Shown: positions 1 to 7,637, counted from the stretch's first letter. The stretch is DNA of 13,064 nucleotides from DATILI01 sp035476635 (GCA_035476635.1 DATILI010000057.1:1-13064); one strand, 5' to 3'. Numbers and translations are program-made. The notes: generated by a model not told the origin, from the sequence alone.

Positions 1-900
1 CTGGTGGCGTACCAGTATGCGAAGGCCGGCGCCGACGTGGTGGCGGTGCTCGACACCGCAAGCTTTTCCGCGAAGCTCGCCGCCGCGCCCGCGATGCTGC
101 GCCAGCCCGCCGTGCTGGCCAAGGGCCTCTACTACATGGGCTGGCTGCGCGCGCATGGCGTGCCACTGCACCAGGGCGTGGAGTTGCTGGGTGCACAGGG
201 CACGACGCGTGTGGAAGCGATGCGCTGGCGTGACGCACATGGCGCGCGTGGCGCACACGCGCTGGCCTGCGATGCCGTGGGCTTTGGCTACGCCCTGCGC
301 CCCGAAACACAGTTGGCAGATTTGCTCGGTTGCCGCTTCGCGCATGACGCCGCGCAGCGCGCGCAATTGCCCACGCGCGATGCCGCGGGGCGCAGCAGCG
401 TGGCGGGCGTCTATCTGGCGGGCGACGGCGCCGGCATCATGGGTGCCGATGCGGCCGAGTGGGCCGGCGAGCGCGCGGCCCTGGCCTTGCTCGCCGATGC
501 CGGGCAAGCCACCGATGCGGCGCGTGCCAGCGAACTGGAGCAGCGCCTGTGGCGCACGGCCGCATTTCGCGGCGGGCTGGAGCGCGCATTTCCATTTCCG
601 GTGCACTGGGCGGCGCAGGCGCCGGACGATCTCATCATTTGCCGCTGCGAGGACGTCACGGCCGGCGAACTGCGCCAATGCGTGCAGAACAGCGGCGCGC
701 GCGAACTGAACCGGCTGAAGGCCTTGACCCGTGTCGGCATGGGCCGCTGCCAGGGCCGCACCTGCGGTGTGGCGGCCGCCGAAATCCTCGCGCATGCCGC
801 AGGCACGGCGCCGCAAGCCGTGGGCCGGCTGCGGGGCCAGGCGCCGATCAAGCCATTGCCTTTTGCCGCGATGTGCGGGCCCGACGGAGAGCCCGCATGA
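1..900 (+). CDS. FAD-dependent oxidoreductase subunit with C-terminal [2Fe-2S] (BFD-like) domain, 5' partial
   Basis: This is the C-terminal part (about 298 residues) of a flavoprotein resembling the alpha subunit of opine/amino-acid oxidases and HcnB of hydrogen cyanide synthase. The reading frame is open to the left edge, so the N-terminal FAD-binding Rossmann motif is outside the window. A second nucleotide-binding signature (VYLAGDGAGIMGADAAEWAG) lies at about 412-471. The C-terminal part carries four cysteines in the pattern Cys-X-Cys (codons at 640 and 646) and Cys-X4-Cys (codons at 748 and 763), typical of BFD-like ferredoxin domains binding [2Fe-2S]. Family members work with a DAO-type partner to dehydrogenate an amine or opine and pass electrons on. 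The stop overlaps the next start (ATGA at 897-900), supporting translational coupling and a heteromeric enzyme. The substrate cannot be read from sequence. Confidence 0.85.
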   Translation: MVAYQYAKAGADVVAVLDTASFSAKLAAAPAMLRQPAVLAKGLYYMGWLRAHGVPLHQGVELLGAQGTTRVEAMRWRDAHGARGAHALACDAVGFGYALRPETQLADLLGCRFAHDAAQRAQLPTRDAAGRSSVAGVYLAGDGAGIMGADAAEWAGERAALALLADAGQATDAARASELEQRLWRTAAFRGGLERAFPFPVHWAAQAPDDLIICRCEDVTAGELRQCVQNSGARELNRLKALTRVGMGRCQGRTCGVAAAEILAHAAGTAPQAVGRLRGQAPIKPLPFAAMCGPDGEPA

Positions 901-2057
901 CCGAGCGCATCGCCACGGAAGTGGCCATCATCGGCGGCGGCATCATGGGTGCGTCGGCGGCGCTGTTCTTGCGGCGCATGGGCATTCCCGTGGTGCTGAT
1001 CGAACGCGACTTGTGCGGCTCGCGTTCCAGCGGCGTGAACTATGGCGGGGTGCGGCGCCAGGGCCGGCCGCTGAGCCAGTTGCCGCTGGCGCAGCGCGCG
1101 CACGGCCTGTGGGCCGAGCTGCCGCAACTGCTGGGCCTGGATGGCGAATACCTGCGCTCGGGCCACCTGAAGCTGGCGCGCAGCGAAGACGATCTCGCAT
1201 CGCTGGAGCGTTACCGCGAACGCACGCACGGCTTCGGCATGGGGCTGCAGATGCTCTCCGCACGCGCGGTGCGCGAGCGCTGTCCCTGGCTGGGTACGGC
1301 GGCGGTGGGCGGTTCGCTGTGCCCGGAAGATGGGCAGGCCAATCCCCGGCTCGTATCGCCCGCCTTCGCGCTTGCCGCGCAGCGGCTGGGTGCGCAGGTG
1401 CGCGACCAGACGCGGGTCGATGAAGTGGCGCACGACGGCCGCGGCTTCGTCCTGCGTTGCGGCGGCGATCGCCTGGAAGTGCGCTCGCGCATGCTGCTGA
1501 ACTGCGCCGGCGCCTGGGCCGGCAGCATCGCCGCGCAGTTTGGCGATGCGGTGCCACTGGAGCCGGGCAACCCTCAGATGGCAGTGACCGAGCCGATGCC
1601 GGCCTTCCTGAATTTCAGCCTGGGCGTGGAGGGCGGCGGTGTCTATGCGCGCCAGGTGGCGCGCGGCAACTGCGTGATCGGCGGCGGCCGCGGCTACGCG
1701 CTGGACGACCAGCGCGCGCGCGCCCAGCGCCAGGACCTTGCCGGCCTGATGCAGCAAGCCGTGGCCTTGCTGCCGGCGCTGCGCCATGCCCATGTCATTC
1801 GCACCTGGAGCGGCACCGAGGGCTATCTGCCCGACCGGCTGCCGGTGATCGGCCCCGCCAGCAACACGCCCGGCCTGTTTCATGCATTCGGCTTTGCCGG
1901 CGGCGGCTTCCAGCTCGGCCCCGGCGTCGGCGCCGTGCTGGCCGACCTGGTGCGCGACGGCGCAACGGCCACCCCGATCGAAGATTTTTCCGTGTCCCGT
2001 TTCACCCGGCGTCCGAGTGTGGCAACCACCGGTGCCGGCCTGCCAGCTGTTGTCTAA
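897..2057 (+). CDS. DAO-family FAD-dependent oxidoreductase (opine oxidase subunit B / HcnC / glycine oxidase-like)
   Basis: A 386-residue flavoenzyme of the D-amino-acid oxidase fold. The N-terminal dinucleotide-binding motif GGGIMG is at residues 13-18, followed by an acidic end of strand beta-2 (VVLIERD). The C-terminal FAD-contacting region includes WSGTEGYLPDRLPVIGP (from about residue 304) and GFAGGG (332-337), the usual layout for sarcosine/glycine oxidase relatives. The start at 897 was chosen because it places the Rossmann motif close to the N-terminus and forms an ATGA overlap with the [2Fe-2S] subunit gene; the upstream extension of the frame lies wholly inside that gene. The pair probably forms the catalytic core of an amine, opine or imino-acid dehydrogenase. 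A small third ferredoxin subunit, as in HcnA, may lie upstream of the window. Family assignment is firm; the substrate is unknown. Confidence 0.88.
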   Translation: MTERIATEVAIIGGGIMGASAALFLRRMGIPVVLIERDLCGSRSSGVNYGGVRRQGRPLSQLPLAQRAHGLWAELPQLLGLDGEYLRSGHLKLARSEDDLASLERYRERTHGFGMGLQMLSARAVRERCPWLGTAAVGGSLCPEDGQANPRLVSPAFALAAQRLGAQVRDQTRVDEVAHDGRGFVLRCGGDRLEVRSRMLLNCAGAWAGSIAAQFGDAVPLEPGNPQMAVTEPMPAFLNFSLGVEGGGVYARQVARGNCVIGGGRGYALDDQRARAQRQDLAGLMQQAVALLPALRHAHVIRTWSGTEGYLPDRLPVIGPASNTPGLFHAFGFAGGGFQLGPGVGAVLADLVRDGATATPIEDFSVSRFTRRPSVATTGAGLPAVV

Positions 2058-2072
2058 CTTCAGGAGATTTCG

Positions 2073-3143
2073 ATGCGCAACACCCCACGCTATCCGTCCG
2101 TCCGCGCCACCGCGGTATCCCTGGCCGTCGCCGCTTGCAGCCTCTGCGCTGCGGGTGCGGCGGTTGCGCAAACCAAGACGCTGTACATCGGCATGAATGG
2201 CGGCACGATGGAGAAGACCTACACCGAGCACGTCTTCGGCGCCTTCGAGAAGGCCAACAACGTCAAGGTGGTGGTGGTCCCTGGCACTTCCTCGGACATC
2301 CTGGCCAAGGCGCAAGCCAACAAGGACAAGCCGCAGATGCACGTGATGTTCCTGGACGACGGCATCATGTACCGCGCCATCGGCATGGGCCTGTGCGAGA
2401 AGATGCAGGCCAGCCCGGCGTTGAACGACCTGTACCCGACCGCGCGCTTTCGCGGCGACATGGCTGCCGGCGTCAACGTCGGCATGACGGGGCTGGCCTA
2501 TAACAAGAAGATGTTCGCCGAGAAAGGCTGGGCCGCGCCGACGTCGTGGATGGACCTGGCCGACCCCAAGTACAAGGGCAAGATCGTGTTCCAGTCGTTG
2601 TCTTCGTCCACCTTCGGCCTGCATGGGTTTTTGATCTTCAACCGGATCCAGGGCGGTAACGACAAGAACGTCGAGCCCGGCTTCAAGGCCTGGGCCACGA
2701 CCATCGGCCCGAATGTGGTGGAGTACATCCCGAGCTCGGCCAAGATCGCTGAAATGGTGCAGACCGGCGAAGCCGCCATCTTTCCGCTGACACCGACCGC
2801 CGTCGGCGTGCTCAAGGACAAGGGCCTGCCGGTGGAATACGTGCAGCCCAAGGAAGGCTCGGCCGTGCTCACGGTTGGCGAGTGCGTGATCGCCAGGAAC
2901 AGCGAGCCGGACCTGGCGCACAAGCTGGCGCAGTACCTGTTGTCGCCCGAAGCGCAGGCGCAGGCCTTGCAGCATGGCAACCAGATTCCCTCGAACCCCA
3001 AGGCCAAGGCCACGGGCGAGGGCGCGGCGGTGGTCAGCAAGATGAACGAGTACATGAAGACTGCGACCACGGTGGACTGGGACGTGATCAACGAAAACCG
3101 CCCGGCCTGGAACGCACGCTGGAACAAGACGGTGGAGCGCTGA
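2073..3143 (+). CDS. Periplasmic solute-binding protein of a polyamine/opine-type ABC transporter
   Basis: A 356-residue exported binding protein, close in length to PotD-type polyamine binders. The N-terminus has basic residues, a hydrophobic stretch of small residues and an AVA cleavage site after Ala32, giving a mature start QTKTLYIG. Features of the PotD/SBP family include YNKKMFAEKG, TSWMDLADPKYKGKI, the SSAKIAEMVQTGEAAI segment and a C-terminal LLSPEAQA motif. A good Shine-Dalgarno (AGGAG at 2062-2066) sits 6 nt before the ATG, and only 15 nt separate this gene from the oxidase stop, so the three genes appear to be one operon. The natural inference is that it captures the compound oxidised by the adjacent flavoenzymes. 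No permease or ATPase gene follows, so these should lie upstream or elsewhere. The ligand is not determinable here. Confidence 0.85.
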   Translation: MRNTPRYPSVRATAVSLAVAACSLCAAGAAVAQTKTLYIGMNGGTMEKTYTEHVFGAFEKANNVKVVVVPGTSSDILAKAQANKDKPQMHVMFLDDGIMYRAIGMGLCEKMQASPALNDLYPTARFRGDMAAGVNVGMTGLAYNKKMFAEKGWAAPTSWMDLADPKYKGKIVFQSLSSSTFGLHGFLIFNRIQGGNDKNVEPGFKAWATTIGPNVVEYIPSSAKIAEMVQTGEAAIFPLTPTAVGVLKDKGLPVEYVQPKEGSAVLTVGECVIARNSEPDLAHKLAQYLLSPEAQAQALQHGNQIPSNPKAKATGEGAAVVSKMNEYMKTATTVDWDVINENRPAWNARWNKTVER

Positions 3144-3177
3144 AGCGGGAAAGGCTTGCCGCAGCAAGGGGTCTTGA

Positions 3178-3208
3178 AAATCAATAGCATTGGCGCAACT
3201 ATTGATTT
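3178..3208. repeat. AT-rich 10-bp inverted repeat (hairpin) after the binding-protein gene
   Basis: AAATCAATAG (3178-3187) and CTATTGATTT (3199-3208) are perfect reverse complements separated by 11 nt. It stands out as AT-rich in a very GC-rich region and lies 34 nt after the binding-protein stop, just ahead of the DsbA-like gene. A smaller hairpin (CTTGC 3155-3159 / GCAAG 3164-3168) precedes it. It could be a terminator-like or processing hairpin, or a member of a dispersed intergenic palindrome. It also overlaps the upstream TTG-initiated extension of the DsbA-like frame, arguing against that start. Confidence 0.55.
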
Positions 3209-3228
3209 CCATGCCTGAAAGCAAGCCT

Positions 3229-3879
3229 ATGACCACTGCGCTCAAGATCGATTTCGTGTCCGACGTTTCCTGCCCCTGGTGCGCCATCGGCCTGAGCGCA
3301 CTGGAGCAGGCGCTTGAACGCGTCGGCTCCGAGGTGAAGGCCGAGCTGCACTTCCAGCCGTTCGAACTCAACCCGCAGATGCCGCCGGGCGGGCAGGATG
3401 TCACCGAGCACCTGACGGAAAAGTACGGCTCGACACCAGCGCAGCAGGCCGCCAACCGCGAGGCCATCCGCCAGCGTGGTGCGGACGTGGGCTTCACCTT
3501 TCGCAAAGAGGGGCGCAACCGGATCTACAACACCTTCAACGCGCACCGCCTCCTGCATTGGGCCGAAACCCAGGGCGAAGGCCAGCAGGTGGCACTGAAG
3601 AAGGCCTTTCTCAAAGCCTATTTCACTGATGGCGAAAGCCCGGAGTCGCATGAGGTTTTGCTGCGCGCGGTGGCCGATGTGGGGCTGGACCTGGCACGCG
3701 CCCGCGAGATTCTTGAGAGCAACGAATATGCCGATGCCGTGCGCGAGCGCGAACGCTTCTACACCGACCATGGCATCCATTCGGTGCCGGCCGTCATCAT
3801 CAACGACCGGCATCTGATCTCCGGCGGGCAGCCGGTCGAGGTATTCGAGCAGGCCTTGCGCCAAATCGCAGCAGGATAG
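3229..3879 (+). CDS. DsbA-family oxidoreductase (FrnE-like)
   Basis: A 216-residue thioredoxin-fold protein. The active-site motif Cys-Pro-Trp-Cys is at residues 15-18 within DVSCPWCAIG, and the cis-proline loop SVPAV (Pro187) is followed by INDRHLISGGQP, the typical FrnE arrangement with an all-alpha insertion between. Members act as thiol-disulfide oxidoreductases or isomerases. There is no signal peptide, so the protein is probably cytoplasmic, unlike classical DsbA. ATG 3229 was preferred because it puts the first beta strand (KIDFVSDVSC) at the N-terminus as in the family. The frame extends to ATG 3211 and TTG 3190, but that stretch has no clear ribosome site and overlaps an inverted repeat. 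It lies 85 nt after the transporter gene, so cotranscription is possible but not shown. Confidence 0.88.
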   Translation: MTTALKIDFVSDVSCPWCAIGLSALEQALERVGSEVKAELHFQPFELNPQMPPGGQDVTEHLTEKYGSTPAQQAANREAIRQRGADVGFTFRKEGRNRIYNTFNAHRLLHWAETQGEGQQVALKKAFLKAYFTDGESPESHEVLLRAVADVGLDLARAREILESNEYADAVRERERFYTDHGIHSVPAVIINDRHLISGGQPVEVFEQALRQIAAG

Positions 3880-3980
3880 CTCCCGGATAGCTGCCTTTCG
3901 CGTCGAAAAATGGGGCCCGGTTGACCCCAGTTGCCCATGCGCAGGTTAGGATGGGGGCCGTTTTGCCCCTGATCCGGGAG
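3880..3980 (+). promoter_or_regulatory. Leader of the HDOD/EAL operon: inverted repeat that pairs with the Shine-Dalgarno
   Basis: CTCCCGGAT (3880-3888, immediately after the DsbA-like stop) is the exact reverse complement of ATCCGGGAG (3972-3980), which contains the GGGAG Shine-Dalgarno (3976-3980) used by the HDOD start at 3986. Read-through RNA could therefore hide that site. A local hairpin GGGGC (3954-3958) / GCCCC (3965-3969) with loop CGTTTT lies between. A TTGACC at 3921-3926 with TAGGAT at 3947-3952 is a poor promoter match because the 20-nt spacing is too long. If transcription starts inside this leader, the 5' arm is not made and the pairing is lost. Functional meaning is inference. 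Confidence 0.35.
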
Positions 3981-3985
3981 TCTGG

Positions 3986-4984
3986 ATGGGTACCTCGATG
4001 CCTGCTTCGCTGATATTTCTGGAGTTGCTGGCCGACCGGACCTTGCGCCCGTCTGCCTTGCTGCTTGGCGTGGGGCCGGGCGATCCCGCGGCGCTGCTCG
4101 CATTGGCGGACCATCCGGACCTGCGCTTGCTGGCCAGCCAGATCCCCTGTTTCTTGCCGGCAGCCGACAGCGCCAACCTGCCGCCCGAACTTGACCAGGC
4201 GCTGGGCGCCGCCGGGTGCCAGCACCTGGCCGGCGGGAAGATCGTCCGCATCGACCAGGCCCTGGGGCCGAATGTGCCGCCGGGCGCCACCTTGATCGCC
4301 GGGCATTGGTACATCACCACGTCGCCAGCCAAGCCTTCGGAAAGCCAGGCGGCGTCGCGCGCGCTGGCCTTGCAACTGGTGCAACTGGTGGCGCAGGACG
4401 CGGACACGCGCGACATCGAGGAAGTGCTGCGGCGCGATGCCACCCTTTCCTACCACTTGCTGCGTGTCGTCAATTCGCTGGCCATGGGCGGCAGCCGCCA
4501 GATCACGAGCTTTGCCCAGGCCATCCTGCTGCTGGGGCGCCAGCAATTGCGGCGCTGGCTCAATCTCATGCTCTTTTCCGCGCGTGCGGGAGATGAGCGG
4601 TCCGCCATGCTGGCGGCGCGGGTGGCGGTGCGCGCCCGCAGCATGGAGTTGCTGGCGCGAGCCAGCGGCCTGGACCGCTCGGCGCAGGAACTGGCCTTCA
4701 TGGCGGGCATGTTCTCGCTGTTGGGCGTGCTGTTCGGCCTGCCGCTGGCGCAAGTGCTGGCGCCGCTGAAAATCACCGACGCCCTGCGCGACGCCGTGTT
4801 GCGCCACGAGGGCGAGCTGGGGCGCCTGCTCCAGGCGGTCGAGCATGCTGAACGCGGCGACGCCGCTGGGCTGGCCCTCGCGCTTGCGGGCGCACAAGTG
4901 CCGGTAGCGGAATACAACGGCCTGCTGATCGAGGCGCACAACTGGATGCTGAACATCGCGCGCGAGGGGGGAGCGCATGGCTGA
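3986..4984 (+). CDS. HDOD-domain signalling protein
   Basis: A 332-residue protein. The region from about residue 125 to 300 matches the HDOD domain, an HD-like helical fold lacking the metal-binding His-Asp pair; recognisable segments are DIEEVLRRDATLSYHLLRVV (RxDxxLSxxLLRxxNS), the ITSFAQAILLLG helix and RRWLNLMLFS. HDOD proteins serve as regulatory scaffolds in bacterial signalling and often occur fused or next to EAL domains. The N-terminal 110 residues are Leu/Ala-rich and not recognised; they have the position of the EAL part of EAL-HDOD proteins but show no EAL motifs. GGGAG 5 nt ahead supports ATG 3986. The stop overlaps the next gene start by 8 nt, implying coupled expression with the GGDEF/EAL protein and probably a shared pathway. 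No transmembrane segment is evident. Confidence 0.85.
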   Translation: MGTSMPASLIFLELLADRTLRPSALLLGVGPGDPAALLALADHPDLRLLASQIPCFLPAADSANLPPELDQALGAAGCQHLAGGKIVRIDQALGPNVPPGATLIAGHWYITTSPAKPSESQAASRALALQLVQLVAQDADTRDIEEVLRRDATLSYHLLRVVNSLAMGGSRQITSFAQAILLLGRQQLRRWLNLMLFSARAGDERSAMLAARVAVRARSMELLARASGLDRSAQELAFMAGMFSLLGVLFGLPLAQVLAPLKITDALRDAVLRHEGELGRLLQAVEHAERGDAAGLALALAGAQVPVAEYNGLLIEAHNWMLNIAREGGAHG

Positions 4985-7145
4985 GAGCGAGCTCGCGTTG
5001 TGCCTTGACTTGTGCCGCCAGGCGCGCCGCCTGGAAGGAGACGCCCGCGCGGAAGTGCTGGCCAAGCTGGAAGCCTTGCTCCAAGTCGCCGCAGGTGCGA
5101 GCGCCGACCTGCAAGACCCCGATGCCGATGCCACGGAAACGGCGTTGGCGCAGGGGCCGCTCATCACCATGGATTTGACCGGCTACGTGACCGGCTGGAA
5201 CCAGGGCGCCGCCGAGCTGTTTGGCTATACGGCGCAGGAAGCCATGGGCCAGCATGTGCTGTTTCTCTATGCCGACGGTGATGACGAGGTGCAGGAACTG
5301 TTTCTGGAGCGCGGCGCATCGCTGATGGAGGTGCGCCGGCGCAAGAAGTCGGGCGAGGTGTTCCGCGCCGGGCTCACGCTGGTGTTGCAAGAGGATACCG
5401 AGGGCAATCCCCTCGCCCTGTGCGCGCGCCTGATGCCGCTGGCCGAGCGGCTCTCGGCCGAAGACAAGCTGCGCCTGCATGCCCGCATCATCGAGGACAG
5501 CGACCAGGGCATCCTGATCACCGATGCGAACGAGCACATCGTTTCCATCAATGCGGCGTTTACCCGCATCACCGGCTATACCTCGGCCGAAGCCATCGGG
5601 CAGACGCCGGACTTGCTGCGCTCGGGCAAGCACGATGCCGATTTCCGCGCCCAGGTGCGTGCCGCGATGCACGGCGCCGGGCCCTGGCTGGGCGAGATCC
5701 TGGGGCGGCGCAAGAACGGCGCCGTGTTCCCGCAGTCGGTGGCCATCAGCGCCGTGCGCAACGACGAAGGGCATATCACGCATGCCTTCTCGATCTTTTC
5801 CGACATCAGCGCCTACAAGGAAACCGAGGCCCGGCTGCAGCGCCTGGCCAACTTCGACAGCGTGACGGGCCTGCCCAACCGGTCTTTGCTCAACCAACTG
5901 CTGGGCCAGGCGCTGGTTGCGGCGCAGCGCAGCAACGGCCACGGAACGCTGCTGGTGCTGGGCCTGCACCGTTTGACGACGATTTACGACTCGCTCGGCC
6001 ACGATGTGGGCGACGAGCTGCTGGTGGCGGTCAGCCGGGGCTTTCGCGAGGTGCTGCGCGACGAAGACGTGCTCGCGCGCATCAGCGCCGACCGCTTTGT
6101 GGTGGCCCTCTTCAACATCCAGAAGCGCGAACACGCCGGCCTCGTCGCGCAGAAGCTGCTCGGCACGCTGGAGCAGGCCATCGTCATCGGCCCGAACGCG
6201 CTGAAGCTCGATGCGAGCATCGGTATTTCGGTCTACCCGGACGACAGCCAGGATGCCAGCGCCTTGATCCGCTTCGCCGATGTCGCCATGGCGCGCGCGC
6301 AGGAGCATGGCGAAGCCGGCTATCTTTTCTACAGTGCGGAGATGAACCAGCGCGCCAACGAGCACTTCAAGCTTGAAACCGAGCTGCGGCGGGCGCTGGT
6401 CCGGGGCGAACTGCTGCTGCACTACCAGCCCAAGGTGAGCCTGCGCAGCGGGCGCATCGTCGGCGCGGAAGCCCTGGTCCGCTGGCAGCATCCCGAGCTG
6501 GGCATGGTGCCGCCGGGCAAGTTCATTCCGGTGGCGGAGGAAACCGGCTTGATCCTGGATGTTGGCGCCTGGGTGCTGGAAGAGGCCTGCCGGCAGATCC
6601 GCCAGTGGCAGGATGCCAAGCTGGCGATGCCGCCGGTCGCCGTCAATTTCTCGGCGCGCCAGTTCGACCAGAACCTGCCGCGCCGCATGCAGGCGGTGCT
6701 GGACCGCCACGGCATCGGCCCGCAGCACCTGAAGCTGGAGATTACCGAGAGCCTGGTGGTGCGCGGCGCGGAGAACGTGATTCCGATCATGAACGAGCTC
6801 GTCGCCATGGGCCTGGCCATGGCGCTGGACGATTTCGGAACCGGTTACTCCAGCCTGGCGTACCTGAAGAAGTTTCCGATCACCACGCTCAAGATCGACC
6901 GCTCATTCGTGGTGGGGATTCCGGTGGAAGAAAACGATTGCGCGATCGCGCAAGCCATCGTCACCATGGGCAAGCAGTTGCGCCAGGAAATCGTGGCCGA
7001 AGGGGTGGAGACGACCGAGCAGATGCGCTTCTTGCGCGACCTCGGCTGCGACCAGTTGCAAGGCTATCTGTTCAGCCCGCCGGTCACGGCCGAGGCGTTC
7101 GAGAAGCTGGTGAGCGGCGGCGCGCGGTTGAAGCTGGCGCAGTAA
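4977..7145 (+). CDS. PAS-PAS-GGDEF(degenerate)-EAL protein, predicted c-di-GMP phosphodiesterase
   Basis: A 722-residue cytoplasmic signalling protein without membrane segments. Order of domains: a short helical N-terminus; PAS 1 at about 59-155; PAS 2 at about 167-285 (ITDANEHIVSINAAFTRITG); GGDEF-like domain at about 290-455; EAL domain at about 470-715. The cyclase signature reads SADRF at residues 370-374 in place of GGDEF, so both glycines and the catalytic Glu are lost and diguanylate cyclase activity is unlikely. The EAL half keeps the expected residues: EAL at 498-500, Asn557, Glu591, DDFGTG at 618-623, Lys639, EGVE at 675-678 and QGYLFSPP. It should hydrolyse c-di-GMP, with the PAS pair as sensory input and the degenerate GGDEF possibly as a GTP-sensing regulator, as known for some composite proteins. 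A purine-rich GAGGGGGGAG (4964-4973) precedes the ATG, within the HDOD gene. Confidence 0.93.
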   Translation: MAESELALCLDLCRQARRLEGDARAEVLAKLEALLQVAAGASADLQDPDADATETALAQGPLITMDLTGYVTGWNQGAAELFGYTAQEAMGQHVLFLYADGDDEVQELFLERGASLMEVRRRKKSGEVFRAGLTLVLQEDTEGNPLALCARLMPLAERLSAEDKLRLHARIIEDSDQGILITDANEHIVSINAAFTRITGYTSAEAIGQTPDLLRSGKHDADFRAQVRAAMHGAGPWLGEILGRRKNGAVFPQSVAISAVRNDEGHITHAFSIFSDISAYKETEARLQRLANFDSVTGLPNRSLLNQLLGQALVAAQRSNGHGTLLVLGLHRLTTIYDSLGHDVGDELLVAVSRGFREVLRDEDVLARISADRFVVALFNIQKREHAGLVAQKLLGTLEQAIVIGPNALKLDASIGISVYPDDSQDASALIRFADVAMARAQEHGEAGYLFYSAEMNQRANEHFKLETELRRALVRGELLLHYQPKVSLRSGRIVGAEALVRWQHPELGMVPPGKFIPVAEETGLILDVGAWVLEEACRQIRQWQDAKLAMPPVAVNFSARQFDQNLPRRMQAVLDRHGIGPQHLKLEITESLVVRGAENVIPIMNELVAMGLAMALDDFGTGYSSLAYLKKFPITTLKIDRSFVVGIPVEENDCAIAQAIVTMGKQLRQEIVAEGVETTEQMRFLRDLGCDQLQGYLFSPPVTAEAFEKLVSGGARLKLAQ

Positions 7146-7172
7146 GCCAGTAGGGCTTGCGCGTGCTGCGCC
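7136..7172. terminator. Weak hairpin between convergent genes
   Basis: GGCGCAG (7136-7142) pairs with CTGCGCC (7166-7172), and inside it AAGCC (7144-7148) pairs with GGCTT (7154-7158). It spans the stop of the EAL gene and the 33-nt gap before the convergent minus-strand gene, where a bidirectional terminator would be expected. There is no U-tract on either strand, so this is only a structural candidate. Confidence 0.25.
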
Positions 7173-7178
7173 GGGGGG

Positions 7179-7637
7179 TCACATCGCGTGGATGCGCGCG
7201 CCGTGGTTCGAGGTTTGCGTCAGGATGGACTCTTCGGCCATGAAGTCGCTGTAGGTGAAGTATTCGAAACCTTCGCTGTCCTGGTTGTCGGTTTCGTCCT
7301 TTGCCGTCTTGGCGAGCAGCTTGCGCAGCACCATCAGCGTGCCCGGGTCCAGCGTCTTCTCGCATTCGGCCAGCGTGCCGCGCAGCTCGGCGCTGAGCAG
7401 GTGCGCCCGCGCCGGGTTGCCGTACTCGACAGCGCGGCTCAGGCGGCTGGCCAGGTTGCGCGTGGAGACAAAGCGGTTTTTGCCGAAGATCGGGTGCAGG
7501 CGGCTCAGCAGCAAAGACAGGCCTCCCAGAAGAATCTGGATTTCCAGAAGTTCCACGTCGTCCGTGACACGCGGGAGCAGAAACTCCGTGTTCCAGGAGG
7601 TTTCGTCGTAGAGGGTTTGGGTCTTCATGGCTTGCAT
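7179..7637 (-). CDS. Conserved-looking hypothetical protein, 152 aa
   Basis: I do not recognise this protein. It is 152 residues, soluble, without signal peptide or membrane segment, and predicted mainly helical. The central part (LEIQILLGGLSLLLSRLHPI, about residues 34-53) is Leu-rich, and the C-terminal third is acidic with several aromatic residues (EGFEYFTYSDFMAEES). ATG at 7637 is preferred: AGGGGC lies about 7 nt upstream, while the next ATG (7628) has no ribosome site and the longer upstream frame runs into the 3' end of mtfA and gives a Cys/Arg/Pro-rich, non-protein-like N-terminus. Codon use agrees with neighbouring real genes, and the frame extends cleanly to a TGA at 7179. It is convergent with the EAL gene and 77 nt downstream of mtfA. 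The Leu-rich amphipathic helices might mediate oligomerisation, but no function is claimed. Confidence 0.7.
   Translation of the reverse strand: MQAMKTQTLYDETSWNTEFLLPRVTDDVELLEIQILLGGLSLLLSRLHPIFGKNRFVSTRNLASRLSRAVEYGNPARAHLLSAELRGTLAECEKTLDPGTLMVLRKLLAKTAKDETDNQDSEGFEYFTYSDFMAEESILTQTSNHGARIHAM

Noticed and set aside
3190..3228. Longer DsbA-like protein starting at TTG 3190 or ATG 3211
   Set aside because: The extension overlaps an inverted repeat, has no clear ribosome site and adds residues before the first beta strand that the family lacks.
411..3518. Very long antisense reading frame (about 1035 codons, minus strand) across the oxidase/binding-protein operon
   Set aside because: It is antisense to three well-supported genes, has low-complexity Arg/Ala/His-rich composition and no recognisable domain; such frames are common opposite high-GC genes.
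3880..3985. c-di-GMP riboswitch (GEMM) ahead of the HDOD/EAL operon
   Set aside because: The conserved GEMM core sequences are absent; only simple inverted repeats are seen.
4773..6728. 651-codon minus-strand frame opposite the PAS-GGDEF-EAL gene
   Set aside because: It is a mirror of a gene with clear domains, has no domain of its own and is explained by third-position GC bias.
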